Source of the DNA: a virus
Direction: 5' to 3' (one strand)
DNA: 64,000 nt
Virus record (IMG/VR): IMGVR_UViG_3300005253_000523
Span: 1-64,000 of that record
Below, one piece after another: positions 23,709-30,811 of this stretch. The notes under the pieces are model-generated. The model saw only the letters and a list, made by a program, of their open reading frames with translations. It was not told the origin of the DNA and searched no databases. A program made the position numbers and the translations under genes. How positions within the stretch are numbered: the first letter of the stretch is position 1; each line of letters begins with the position of its first letter.

Positions 23709-24635
23709 ATGGGTGACAAGACGAAGATCCAGTGGACCGCCACCGTAAATAAAGACGGAACGGTCACACCAGGAGCAACGTGGAATCCGATCGTGGGTTG
23801 TCGGCGCGTCTCGGCCGGCTGCGAAAAATGTTATGCCGAACGCCTCTCTGCCACGCGTCTGAGTCAGACGCCGAGGTACAAGGGCCTGGCAGTCATGCGC
23901 AAGGCCGGACCACGGTGGACGGGCAAGACGCGGTTCATTCCCGACGAGTTAGTGAAGCCACTGCGCTGGCAACGACCTCGGAAGATTTTCGTGTGCGACA
24001 TGGCCGATCTCTTTTACAAAGAGGTACGGCCGGAATGGATCGCGGCCGTGTTCGGTGTGATGGCATCTGCACCACACCACACATTCCAGGTCCTGACCAA
24101 GCGGCCGGAAATCGCAGCCGACTGGTTCAAAAACTGGCAGCCCGAGGAATGCCAGAAGATCGCGATGAATCTCGTGCCGTGGAAGGGATTCCTGAATACG
24201 AAGTTCGTCGACCGCTGGCCGCTGCCGAATGTATGGCTCGGCACCAGTATCGAGGATCAGGCCACTGCCGACAAGCGGATCAACTACCTGCGCAAGTGTC
24301 CGGCCGAGATCCGATTCGTGAGCTACGAGCCAGCGCTCGGTCCGATCGACTTCGAGGAACACGTCGTGAACAAGCGACCGCTCGACTGGATCATCGTGGG
24401 CGGCGAGAGCGGTCCAGGTGCAAGACCGTTCGACGTCAACTGGGCACGTAAGACGATCGACATCTGCCGCGACGAAGACGTCGCCTGCTTCGTCAAGCAG
24501 CTCGGCGCGCGACCATACGACAGCACATCCGGCGCCGCGCCCTATCTCAATGATCGCAAGGGAGGAGACATCACCGAGTGGCCGCCTCCTCTCCGCGTCC
24601 GGCAGTTTCCGAAAACCAGGAAGAGGGCAGCATGA
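23709..24635 (+). CDS. Phage Gp37/Gp68 family (DUF5131) protein
   Basis: 308 residues. The family hallmarks are present: KIQWT, ATWNPIVGCRRVSAGCEKCYAERL (three-Cys cluster), IFVCDMADLFYKEV, HTFQVLTKRPE, NVWLGTSIEDQATADKRI, RFVSYEPALGPID, IIVGGESGPGARPFD and VACFVKQLGARP. The cysteine cluster and TIM-barrel-like layout recall radical-SAM or iron-sulphur proteins. In other phages and elements it often travels with three-Cys-motif partner proteins; none is seen next door. Enzymatic activity is not established. Confidence 0.9.
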   Translation: MGDKTKIQWTATVNKDGTVTPGATWNPIVGCRRVSAGCEKCYAERLSATRLSQTPRYKGLAVMRKAGPRWTGKTRFIPDELVKPLRWQRPRKIFVCDMADLFYKEVRPEWIAAVFGVMASAPHHTFQVLTKRPEIAADWFKNWQPEECQKIAMNLVPWKGFLNTKFVDRWPLPNVWLGTSIEDQATADKRINYLRKCPAEIRFVSYEPALGPIDFEEHVVNKRPLDWIIVGGESGPGARPFDVNWARKTIDICRDEDVACFVKQLGARPYDSTSGAAPYLNDRKGGDITEWPPPLRVRQFPKTRKRAA

Positions 24636-24880
24636 AGATCGCAATCCGTCTCGCGCTGAGCGCCGTGTTCATTTACTACATCTATGCCCAGACCACGAGC
24701 TGGATGCTGGCCGTGGTCCTGGCAGCGATGACGGTCTCGATGGAGCTGCGGGATTTCAACATGAACGTCACGCGCGGTGTACTGATGCGTGTTGCGAACA
24801 ACCAGAAGCAGATCGTAGACATACTTGCCAAGGATCACGGCATCGATCTGCACAAGCAAATCGACGCCGAGCTCAACTGA
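24632..24880 (+). CDS. Small membrane protein
   Basis: 82 residues from ATG 24632, overlapping the upstream stop (ATGA). Residues about 4-35 form one or two hydrophobic segments (IRLALSAVFIYYIYAQ, SWMLAVVLAAMTVS), then a soluble helical tail. Holin-like topology cannot be excluded but there is no lysis gene beside it. Confidence 0.7.
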   Translation: MKIAIRLALSAVFIYYIYAQTTSWMLAVVLAAMTVSMELRDFNMNVTRGVLMRVANNQKQIVDILAKDHGIDLHKQIDAELN

Positions 24881-25233
24881 TGCGCCGCATGTCTTTCTCG
24901 CTCACGGAGCGACAATTTCTAGACGGAACCAAAAATGTTACGAGAAGGACTGGCTGGCGCGGTCTGCAAAAGGGTGATCGGTTCATGGCCGTACGGAAGT
25001 GCATGGGTCTCAAGAAGGGAGAGAAGCAGGTCGTGCTCGGCGAATGCGTCGTCCTCGGTGCGCGTCGCGAACGTCTCTCCGAGATCACCAAACACGATTG
25101 CATCCGCGAGGGATTTCCTGATCTCACGCCAGATGAATTCGTTGATATGTTCAATCGGCACATGCGATGTGGTCCGAATGCACGTATCACGCGCATCGAG
25201 TTTCGCCGGGTCGAATCACACCGCTATGTATAG
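24880..25233 (+). CDS. ASCH-domain-like protein
   Basis: 117 residues. The start overlaps the preceding stop (TGATG). The sequence FSLTERQFLDGTKNVTRRTGW, LQKGDRFMAVRK, VVLGECVVLGARRERLSEIT and EGFPDLTPDEFVDMF follows the ASCH pattern (input helix, conserved GxKxxTRR-like turn, then beta barrel, then Glu in EGFP). ASCH proteins bind RNA or modified nucleotides. Last gene of the plus operon; its end overlaps the convergent gene by 18 bases. Confidence 0.75.
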   Translation: MRRMSFSLTERQFLDGTKNVTRRTGWRGLQKGDRFMAVRKCMGLKKGEKQVVLGECVVLGARRERLSEITKHDCIREGFPDLTPDEFVDMFNRHMRCGPNARITRIEFRRVESHRYV

Positions 25234-25938
25234 CTGTTCGAGATCACGAAGTACCGTGCCATATAGATGATGCCAGCGCTCCTGTAGGTCGATTATCCGA
25301 CCATTGATGTCGGAGTAGAGCCGACGAAGCTCATCATTGTTACGAACACAAACGTTGTAGTCGGATGCCAGTAGGCTGGTAAGCCGCATGAGTTCTGCAT
25401 CGATCTTGTCTTTAGCGTTGTTTTGTTTGTAATTGTTTTTTTTGTAATTGTGTGGCTGACAGAATTCAAGCAGAAGATTCCGATCATGATCTTCCAATCT
25501 CTCTCGCCATCCTTCAACTTCCACGATTCCATAAAATCCGTAACCCCTCGAAGTCGGTTTTTTCCCAGCTAAAACATTTAAAAAAATGCCAGCGATTGAG
25601 ACGATCCCTTGATCTGTGCGCAATGATTCAAGTTGACCGGAAAAATCCGGATCGTTTGCGAGAGATCCAATACAGGCACGTCTTAGTTCTTGTCCTAGTT
25701 GCCACACCACATGGACGTGTTCTGAATCCTCCTTGTACCCACAACCCTTCCAGAAATAGTTAACCAAACCCCACGGGACTCCAAAGAGAGCATCATCGTC
25801 AAGATCGATGATCTGCTCACATGGAAGTTGTCGGAATACAGACATGGTCATCTGCCGCTTACCAATTTGTAAAACACGAATACTTATCGAGGTCGTGTTG
25901 ATCTTCGCATCTTCAACGGTCATCAATTTTGTCGTCAT
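25216..25938 (-). CDS. AT-rich orphan gene of unknown function
   Basis: 240 residues; ATG 25938 follows AGGAG. Base composition is clearly more AT-rich than the neighbours, with runs such as TTGTTTGTAATTG encoding Asn/Lys (NYKKNNYKQNN at about 165-175). Predicted helical C-terminus. Its own operator-bearing promoter (25959-25989) and the terminator behind it (25997-26023) make it a separate unit. It looks like a recently acquired cargo gene. No domain recognised. Confidence 0.7.
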   Translation of the reverse strand: MTTKLMTVEDAKINTTSISIRVLQIGKRQMTMSVFRQLPCEQIIDLDDDALFGVPWGLVNYFWKGCGYKEDSEHVHVVWQLGQELRRACIGSLANDPDFSGQLESLRTDQGIVSIAGIFLNVLAGKKPTSRGYGFYGIVEVEGWRERLEDHDRNLLLEFCQPHNYKKNNYKQNNAKDKIDAELMRLTSLLASDYNVCVRNNDELRRLYSDINGRIIDLQERWHHLYGTVLRDLEQLYIAV

Positions 25939-25958
25939 GCCGATCTCTCCTGAATGGA

Positions 25959-25989
25959 ATCCTACTAAACCTGAGATAGCACGGGTCGA
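25959..25989 (-). promoter_or_regulatory. Operator-bearing promoter of the AT-rich gene
   Basis: TAGGAT (25959-25964) with the motif CTAAACCTGAGATAG just upstream (25965-25979). The -35 is weak: TCGACC at 25984-25989 lies 19 nt away. The leader is 20 nt with a Shine-Dalgarno, so this one is not leaderless. Confidence 0.5.
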
Positions 25990-25996
25990 ATAAAAA

Positions 25997-26023
25997 GGCC
26001 GGGGACTTGCGCTGTCCCCGGCC
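25997..26023 (-). terminator. Rho-independent terminator, minus strand
   Basis: Ten-bp stem GGCCGGGGAC/GTCCCCGGCC, 7-nt loop, followed on the minus strand by TTTTTA. It would stop any transcript entering from above before the AT-rich gene. No clear gene lies upstream of it on this strand. Confidence 0.75.
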
Positions 26024-26361
26024 CATTCAACTCCGCCAGTCTAGGGCGGCGATCTGATCGGCTGCATGGCAACCACCTCGTTTTATAGAATGTATGTGCG
26101 TAAATCGCTTTTGCGTTTTGGCCGGCTGTTCGTCCCGCCGGTAGGGTCGTGGATTCTGGGTGGGTGGCCTCCTTGATGGGGGTTCAAGTGCGCAACACCG
26201 CCATCCTACCCTGACCGCCACGTCGCTGTATGCGTGGCCCGCTCCGGGGCGAAGGCAGCCCGCCCGGCAGCGTGGCCCGGCCGGCGGTAGCACCCCACAC
26301 AGGGGCAGACGTGGCGTTTCCCGCCCGGAGCAGTGCGGCGGTCGATTGTGGTCGATTCTTC
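26024..26361 (+). other. Non-coding stretch of about 340 bases
   Basis: No convincing protein on either strand. A minus-strand TATAAA box (near 26080) and a GAGGTGG element precede an 8-codon ORF (MQPIRSPP) that ends just before the terminator above. The last 50 bases (26312-26361) are one copy of a duplicated promoter-upstream sequence. Confidence 0.4.
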
Positions 26362-26390
26362 TCGACTTCCTACTAAACCGGGTTTAGATT
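26362..26390 (+). promoter_or_regulatory. Operator-bearing leaderless promoter, copy 1
   Basis: TCGACT (26362-26367), 17-nt spacer, TAGATT (26385-26390), 7 nt to the ATG. The spacer contains CTAAACCGGGTTTAG (26373-26387), an almost perfect palindrome that reaches into the -10 box. Confidence 0.75.
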
Positions 26391-26397
26391 GATACCC

Positions 26398-26601
26398 ATG
26401 AACCGCCCCACCCCGCCAGAAGGTCGCAGCTACTACATCGGACCCTACAAGGGCGACAAGATGATCGTCGAGGTTGGCAGCGAGGAAAAGGCTGCCACGG
26501 TGAGCGAGGCCGGTTACGGATATTTTCATGTCACTGCCGACGACGGCACCAGGATCAGCAGGCCATATCACGTTGCTGACAAGAACTGGCGATGGGCATG
26601 A
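26398..26601 (+). CDS. Small protein, leaderless
   Basis: 67 residues: MNRPTPPEGRSYYIGPYKG, then DKMIVEVGSEEKAATVSEAGYGYF and HVTADDGTRISRPYH. A compact beta-rich protein of unknown role. The ATG is 7 nt after the -10 box and has no Shine-Dalgarno. Confidence 0.7.
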   Translation: MNRPTPPEGRSYYIGPYKGDKMIVEVGSEEKAATVSEAGYGYFHVTADDGTRISRPYHVADKNWRWA

Positions 26602-26650
26602 GGCGTTTCCGCCCCGGAGCAGTGCGGCGGTCGATTTCTCCAGATATTTC

Positions 26651-26679
26651 TCGACATGCTACTAAAGCGGGTTTAGATT
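26651..26679 (+). promoter_or_regulatory. Operator-bearing leaderless promoter, copy 2
   Basis: TCGACA (26651-26656), 17-nt spacer, TAGATT (26674-26679), 6 nt to the ATG. The spacer carries the perfect palindromic arms CTAAAGCGGGTTTAG (26662-26676). About 50 upstream bases repeat those of copy 1. Confidence 0.75.
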
Positions 26680-26685
26680 AGGTTT

Positions 26686-26904
26686 ATGGACAACACAACG
26701 ACACTGATCAAGAAGCACACCGCCTCCATCGCCACCCGCTGCGGCTACGAGGTCAACCACAATGGCACGATCGTCGGCTGGGTCGCGCAGGATGCGAAGG
26801 GCCGCTGGGTGCCCTGGATCTCCAAGGATGGCCCCCACTGGAACAAGGCAACCAAAACCCGCAATGAGGCCGTCGACTACACGATCCGCCACTTCGCGCA
26901 CTAA
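26686..26904 (+). CDS. Small protein, leaderless
   Basis: 72 residues: MDNTTTLIKKHTASIATRCG, YEVNHNGTIVGWVAQDAKGRW and WNKATKTRNEAVDYTIRHF. The N-terminal and C-terminal helices flank a WV-type beta hairpin. No family recognised. Followed by a strong terminator. Confidence 0.7.
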   Translation: MDNTTTLIKKHTASIATRCGYEVNHNGTIVGWVAQDAKGRWVPWISKDGPHWNKATKTRNEAVDYTIRHFAH

Positions 26905-26928
26905 AGCTGGTTGCGCATTGCGCCGAAG

Positions 26929-26954
26929 GCCCCCGGGAGACCGGGGGCTTTTTT
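26929..26954 (+). terminator. Rho-independent terminator
   Basis: Stem GCCCCCGG/CCGGGGGC with a GAGA loop followed by TTTTTT, 24 bases after the preceding stop codon. Confidence 0.9.
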
Positions 26955-27005
26955 CGTTCGGACAGCGAGTCGAAAAAAAAAGATCCAAAAAAAGCGACGT
27001 AGGGG

Positions 27006-27033
27006 TTGCATACTAAAGCGGCTACTGTATAGT
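27006..27033 (+). promoter_or_regulatory. Operator-bearing leaderless promoter
   Basis: TTGCAT (27006-27011), 16-nt spacer with CTAAAGCGGCTACTG (27013-27027), TATAGT (27028-27033), 7 nt before the ATG at 27041. Confidence 0.75.
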
Positions 27034-27040
27034 GACACTC

Positions 27041-27344
27041 ATGGACGCGACGATCACCTTCGGCAACCCCGGCAGCGAGAAGACCCTGCGAGGTCCGCCG
27101 GATCTCGCTCACCCTCGGCCGCAGCGACGCGGGAACCTGGTCCTCGTACCTGGCGATCAGTTACGACGACGGCGGCAAGGTTGCCTGGGTTCGGATGCAA
27201 TCGCAGCCCCGAGCACGCCGCCAGGATGCGTTCGCCGATCTGATGGCCAACGTCGCCTGCTACTTCGACGGCCTGCCGGCCGGATACACCTTCACCCTCA
27301 ACGGCAAACGCCGGAACGAGATCCCCAGCTACCTCAACCGATAG
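27041..27344 (+). pseudogene. Small gene with an apparent +1 frameshift
   Basis: The ATG follows a leaderless promoter and the first 17 codons read MDATITFGNPGSEKTLR. The frame then becomes Arg/Pro-rich nonsense. Skipping G at 27092 gives a clean continuation from 27093 to the TAG at 27342: VRRISLTLGRSDAGTW, SSYLAISYDDGGKVAWVRMQ, DAFADLMANVACYFDGLPAG and LNGKRRNEIPSYLNR. The total would be about 101 residues. Either one base has been inserted (mutation or sequencing error) or the gene uses a +1 shift at CGA-G. The next gene starts 10 bases later. Confidence 0.65.
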
Positions 27345-27354
27345 GAGAACGACG

Positions 27355-27648
27355 ATGGCCATGACACTCACAGAGAAAAGAGCACGCCGCACGGAACGCG
27401 CAGAATCGAAGCGCCGCATCGAGCAGGCGCAGAAAGAAACCCGCGCCATCGTTACGACCGGCATCTGCCCGGAATGCGGATCGGGTCTGCAACAGAACCT
27501 GGCACTAACCGGCTGGTGGCAGTGCGATCAGTACGGCGCTGACGGGTTCCGCAAGGACGACTCGAAGCCAGCATGCGGCTGGCAGGGATTCACCAAAGAT
27601 AGGAGAACGACGATGCGAACCACACGAGAAACACAATGCCGATCGTAG
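27355..27648 (+). CDS. Zinc-ribbon small protein
   Basis: 97 residues with AGGAGAACGACG before the ATG. A basic helical N-terminus (TEKRARRTERAESKRRIEQA) is followed by CPECGSG and two further Cys (WWQC, ACGW), a plausible zinc ribbon. It may bind nucleic acid. Confidence 0.65.
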   Translation: MAMTLTEKRARRTERAESKRRIEQAQKETRAIVTTGICPECGSGLQQNLALTGWWQCDQYGADGFRKDDSKPACGWQGFTKDRRTTMRTTRETQCRS

Positions 27649-27854
27649 TACCGAAGAACAACCGAGTGCCATCGTACTTCTACCTGGCGATGCCAGGCAT
27701 GCCGGTTGTCTGCCTGACCATGATCGAGTACCTGGCGCTGCCAGTCGCACGACTCAAAGACAGCAACGTCACCAATTCTCGCGATCGCGCCCTGCGCTGG
27801 GCGGAGAAGGATGGATCTAACATCGTCCCGTTCGACATGGAGCTACTGCGATGA
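27636..27854 (+). CDS. Hypothetical protein
   Basis: 72 residues, overlapping the previous gene by 13 bases. VPSYFYLAMPGMPVVCLTMIEYLALPVARL suggests a buried or membrane-associated segment. Not recognised. It ends the plus block, converging with the accessory operon. Confidence 0.55.
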   Translation: MPIVVPKNNRVPSYFYLAMPGMPVVCLTMIEYLALPVARLKDSNVTNSRDRALRWAEKDGSNIVPFDMELLR

Positions 27855-27857
27855 GAT

Positions 27858-28125
27858 TCATTCGTCCAGAGCGTCGAGCAACATCCGAAGCCAGAACCGG
27901 TCGCCCTTGTTGATCTGAAGATCGAAGACCTTGTCTGGCCCTGGCCAGGCGGGGGGGGTCGTCGTCGGCACCGCGTAAGCACAGGCGCTCGGTGTTGACG
28001 TCCGGGCCGTGCGGTACCGCCTGGGGCAAACGGCCGACACAGGCGCTGTCAAGCGCTCGTCGTACGTAGTTGCAGTCCTGGTGCGGGCACCACGACGGGC
28101 GTTCGTTGGGCCAGGACTTTGCCAT
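27858..28125 (-). pseudogene. Zinc-type small gene with homopolymer frameshift
   Basis: From ATG 28125 the protein reads MAKSWPNERPSWCPHQDCNY, then RRALDSACVGRLPQA and ends in DDDPP at a run of eight C on the coding strand (27951-27958). In the original frame it continues as Arg-rich nonsense. With one C fewer it continues as AWPGPDKVFDLQINKGDRF and WLRMLLDALDE, stopping at 27858. The two halves together look like one 88-residue protein with a Cys/His zinc site. An indel in the C-run, phase variation or ribosomal slippage are all possible. Confidence 0.6.
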
Positions 28126-28137
28126 GGGCAGAGTCTA

Positions 28138-28311
28138 TCATTCCGTTGCGCGGTCGACTTCTATACGTTCGATCTCGTTCTCCAGCGCCTGCACCCGCAG
28201 CTTCAACTTTTCGCGATCGTGGGTCATGGCAGTGAGCTGGTCCTTCGTCGCCTGGTGGGCGGTGCGCTCGCGCGCAAGATCGCCGCGATATTTTCCATCG
28301 TCACCCCACAT
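28138..28311 (-). CDS. Very small coiled-coil protein
   Basis: 57 residues from ATG 28311, overlapping the end of the gene above by 11 bases. MWGDDGKYRGDLARERTAHQ then TKDQLTAMTHDREKLKLRVQ and ALENEIERIEVDRATE: heptad-spaced Leu and charged residues predict a coiled coil. It resembles phage Rz-like or tape-associated small helices only in composition. Confidence 0.65.
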   Translation of the reverse strand: MWGDDGKYRGDLARERTAHQATKDQLTAMTHDREKLKLRVQALENEIERIEVDRATE

Positions 28312-28633
28312 GCGGCAGCTCGTCCTTCAGCACCGCGCGCACTGACTCCATCGGCATCGGCATCGGGCGCACGTCGTTGAGTCGTTTCCACACGCGCTCG
28401 GCGAGATCATCGACGTCGATCTTCAGAGCATCTCGCTCGCGTTCAATCGCTGCCAGCTTCATCTTCGTATCCTGGTACGCGTGGCGCTCGTCAGCGGCGT
28501 TGGCCTTTCGCGTCTGTCGAATCATGTCATCCAGTTCCTCCTGCGTGATCGGCTTGTTGCAATGACGCCACGCGATCCAGGTAACAGCGCTGCCGACAAC
28601 TACGATCGCAAAAATGTAGATCAGAAAATCCAT
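28301..28633 (-). CDS. Membrane-anchored coiled-coil protein
   Basis: 110 residues from ATG 28633 (AAGGATAACAAG upstream). An N-terminal transmembrane helix (FLIYIFAIVVVGSAVTWIAW, residues 3-22) precedes a long charged helix (ELDDMIRQTRKANAADERHA, KLAAIERERDALKIDVDDLA). One membrane anchor plus a coiled coil is typical of i-spanins or spanin-like proteins, but lysis genes are not adjacent. Function open. Confidence 0.7.
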   Translation of the reverse strand: MDFLIYIFAIVVVGSAVTWIAWRHCNKPITQEELDDMIRQTRKANAADERHAYQDTKMKLAAIERERDALKIDVDDLAERVWKRLNDVRPMPMPMESVRAVLKDELPHVG

Positions 28634-28637
28634 CTTG

Positions 28638-28868
28638 TTATCCTTTTCGTTTCTCCAATGCCTCCAGGACAATGTCAGCAGCCTCGCCGAATCCATCGAG
28701 GTGCCGCATGCGGATCGCTGCCGTGAGTGTGTGCACAGTCGCCTGTGCGAGTTCCTTTTCACTCGGTGGGAATCCTGTCACGGGATTCAGAGATACCTGA
28801 GCGCGTGCCAAATGCGCCGTCACCTCCTGGCGGATCCGCTGCTGATCTGCCCATTGCCGGCTGGTCAT
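28638..28868 (-). CDS. Hypothetical helical protein
   Basis: 76 residues from ATG 28868, ATGA-coupled to the gene above. MTSRQWADQQRIRQEVTAHL, then FPPSEKELAQATVHTLTAAI and FGEAADIVLEALEKRKG. Predicted all-helical. Not recognised. Confidence 0.65.
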   Translation of the reverse strand: MTSRQWADQQRIRQEVTAHLARAQVSLNPVTGFPPSEKELAQATVHTLTAAIRMRHLDGFGEAADIVLEALEKRKG

Positions 28869-29332
28869 TCGATCACCGCTTGAATGTTTTCCGGAATTGT
28901 CCAGAGACCGAGCGCGCCTCTGCACGGAATCGGTTTCGGTAGCTGGATGAAATCGGTGAGCAACCAACCGACCGGTCCCTGGAACCACGGATCGTCCTTG
29001 ATGAATTCGAGGCAGGTCGCCGGATCCGTCCATTCACACTTTCCATCGCGCTTGTCGTACCAGGCAGATACAACCGCAGTCGACACAATGGCTGCGGAGA
29101 TACCGCCGGCTTTCCTGATCGCGGCGTGGATAGCGATCTCGCACGCGCGATCGTGCTTCGACACACCTCGCGCCCAAGCCGCATACTCGGCGTTCCACTT
29201 CTTGCCGGCGTGGATCGCGATGCGCTGCCCGAAGACACTGGCGTGCGGTTTCCACTTGCGGTTCTCGACGCTCTTGAGTGGCTGGTGACCCATCATCGAA
29301 GCCACCGGCTGGTGTAACGTCAGCGCTCTCAT
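28865..29332 (-). CDS. ASCH-domain protein
   Basis: 155 residues from ATG 29332. MRALTLHQPVASMMGHQPLK followed by SVENRKWKP is the diagnostic ASCH start (sxxQPWAxLIxxGxKxvExR). Later IAIHAGKKW, GAIVSTAVV-type strand and the WLLTDFIQLPKPIPCRGALG end also fit the family. ASCH folds bind RNA and some are nucleotide hydrolases or RNA-modification readers. A second ASCH-like gene lies at 24880. Confidence 0.8.
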   Translation of the reverse strand: MRALTLHQPVASMMGHQPLKSVENRKWKPHASVFGQRIAIHAGKKWNAEYAAWARGVSKHDRACEIAIHAAIRKAGGISAAIVSTAVVSAWYDKRDGKCEWTDPATCLEFIKDDPWFQGPVGWLLTDFIQLPKPIPCRGALGLWTIPENIQAVIE

Positions 29333-29354
29333 GAATCGTTTCCAAGGTCGACCA

Positions 29355-29645
29355 TTACGTGTCGTCCTCTGCAATCTCTCGCACGTGGGCGCGTGCGCGG
29401 CCAACGTCGCCCTCTGGCTGGCGTTCGCACGTCGTGGCGTTGTGGCCAGGATTCCCGCAGATCGCACAGTAGACGGGCCGTGTGCCGCCGTCAGGGTGCC
29501 GCTTCTGGCGCTTGCGATCCCGATCCCACTGCCGGCACACCGAACAGTACGGATCACCCTTGCGGTTCCCGCAACGGGTGCAGACGCCGAGCGCGATCCG
29601 GGCAGCGTACAGGGCAGCGTAACTAGTATTCACGCGCTTGCTCAC
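29355..29645 (-). CDS. Zinc-knuckle protein
   Basis: 96 residues. Two zinc sites: CTRCGNRKGDPYCSVC (CxxC...CxxC) and CAICGNPGHNATTC, a CCHC knuckle (C-x2-C-x4-H-x4-C). Between them is a basic stretch RDRKRQKRHPDG. CCHC knuckles bind single-stranded nucleic acid. Start overlaps the stop of the gene above (ATGA). Confidence 0.7.
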   Translation of the reverse strand: MSKRVNTSYAALYAARIALGVCTRCGNRKGDPYCSVCRQWDRDRKRQKRHPDGGTRPVYCAICGNPGHNATTCERQPEGDVGRARAHVREIAEDDT

Positions 29646-30055
29646 GGCTTCACCACCATACCGTCCGCATTTACGAGCACGTCGCCATTTTCAAACGACA
29701 TCGTCCACTTCCATCCTGATACGCCCCTGACGATGGTTTTCCAGTCGTCGTTACCGCGCATATTGCTCCGAAGAATCTCCTCACCCGGATCGTTGCGGGC
29801 CTCGAACTCGGCCAACGTTTCCAACTTTCCGTTGATGTAGTGTGTTCCCGATTCACCAATGCGCTTCGGCTCCCAGCGACCATCGCCGCCCTCTTCCGTA
29901 TGGAACCGAAAACCGTAGGGACGGGAGTTGTATCGTTCCGTGATCTTCGACGCCCTCTTCACGGCCTCTCTGACATCCCACTCGGGGATCTCTTGGATGG
30001 TTCTCTCGGACACGAACGTGCCAGGGCTGTAGAACGTTACGAAGTGTTTGATCAT
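29642..30055 (-). CDS. Hypothetical protein
   Basis: 137 residues: FVTFYSPGTFVSERTIQEI, then EWDVREAVKRASKITERYNS and RPYGFRFHTEEG. Mixed alpha/beta, with GTHYINGKLETLAEFEARND near the middle. I recall similar phage proteins of unknown role. ATGA-coupled to the next gene. Confidence 0.7.
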   Translation of the reverse strand: MIKHFVTFYSPGTFVSERTIQEIPEWDVREAVKRASKITERYNSRPYGFRFHTEEGGDGRWEPKRIGESGTHYINGKLETLAEFEARNDPGEEILRSNMRGNDDWKTIVRGVSGWKWTMSFENGDVLVNADGMVVKP

Positions 30056-30073
30056 GGTTTCACCAAATGTCCT

Positions 30074-30217
30074 TTATTCGTTCGTTGCCTCCGCGAGCTG
30101 TTTCTTCAGGTCCTCCATATCGCGATCCTCGCGCCGTCGCTCTTTGACAAGGCTGTACGCCTTCGCGCCCAGCTCCGCGATCTCCGCGATGATCTTGGCC
30201 TTGTCGAGCTTGCTCAC
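30074..30217 (-). CDS. Very small helical protein
   Basis: 47 residues from GTG 30217, overlapping the stop above (GTGA) with AGGAGGCGCC upstream. Highly charged helix: KAKIIAEIAELGAKAYSLVK and REDRDMEDLKKQLAEA. Below usual length cutoffs. Confidence 0.65.
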   Translation of the reverse strand: MSKLDKAKIIAEIAELGAKAYSLVKERRREDRDMEDLKKQLAEATNE

Positions 30218-30606
30218 GGCGCCTCCTGCAATACCAGCGGGAAAAGCTGGCGCGCAACGATACGCGGCCACGCTACGCAGGCGAACTCAAATGCCGGCTG
30301 CGCGTCCTCGCGCCGTGCCTGGAATCCCTTGACGTAGAATCCAGAATTGCAGGCTCCACGCTTGTCACCCGATCGATCCCACCAGACGAATGCGAACCAG
30401 CAATCTGGTCGACCGCCGCACGTCCAATGCACGCGACCATCAGGCTTATCAGGAACCTGGCGATTTCTCAGAAGACCACCATCGAGATGTTCGATCTTCC
30501 ACGGACTGCCTGGCGGTGGTTCGAGACTGAGGCGATCCTTACCGCCCTGCAGGAAGTGACCACTACCTGGCGCGAAGCCGAAATAGTATGCAAATTTCTC
30601 AGCCAC
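30214..30606 (-). CDS. Hypothetical protein
   Basis: About 130 residues from GTG 30606 (AGGAA upstream); an in-frame ATG at 30648 would overlap the previous gene by 50 bases. Contains AYYFGFAPGSGHFLQGG, then VHWTCGGRPDCWFAFVWWDRSG and ARQLFPLVLQEAP. The paired Trp and Cys suggest a compact structured domain. Not recognised. Confidence 0.6.
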   Translation of the reverse strand: MAEKFAYYFGFAPGSGHFLQGGKDRLSLEPPPGSPWKIEHLDGGLLRNRQVPDKPDGRVHWTCGGRPDCWFAFVWWDRSGDKRGACNSGFYVKGFQARREDAQPAFEFACVAWPRIVARQLFPLVLQEAP

Positions 30607-30802
30607 CGGATTCCTGTTCCAACTTGACTCGAATGGCGCGGTACTCATCCAGGCACCGCAAGATCGTCGTCAACTCGATAGCCAACTCTGGCGGCAATTT
30701 CATCATCGCGGTGATGATCGACTTCCTCACCACTGTGGCAGCCCTCTCGATATCTTCGATCGTCGACGGCTTGCCTGTCGCGTCTTCCATTTCAACTCCC
30801 AT
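30599..30802 (-). CDS. Hypothetical helical protein
   Basis: 67 residues from ATG 30802 with AGGAGGAAGTC upstream. STIEDIERAATVVRKSIITA and ELAIELTTILRCLDEYRAIR predict two helices. Not recognised. Confidence 0.65.
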   Translation of the reverse strand: MGVEMEDATGKPSTIEDIERAATVVRKSIITAMMKLPPELAIELTTILRCLDEYRAIRVKLEQESGG

Positions 30803-30811
30803 GACTTCCTC

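Noticed and set aside
26027-26293. Minus-strand 88-codon frame ending at the terminator
   Set aside because: Its stop is well placed but the sequence is Pro/Arg/Cys-rich, lacks a ribosome site and overlaps the duplicated promoter region.
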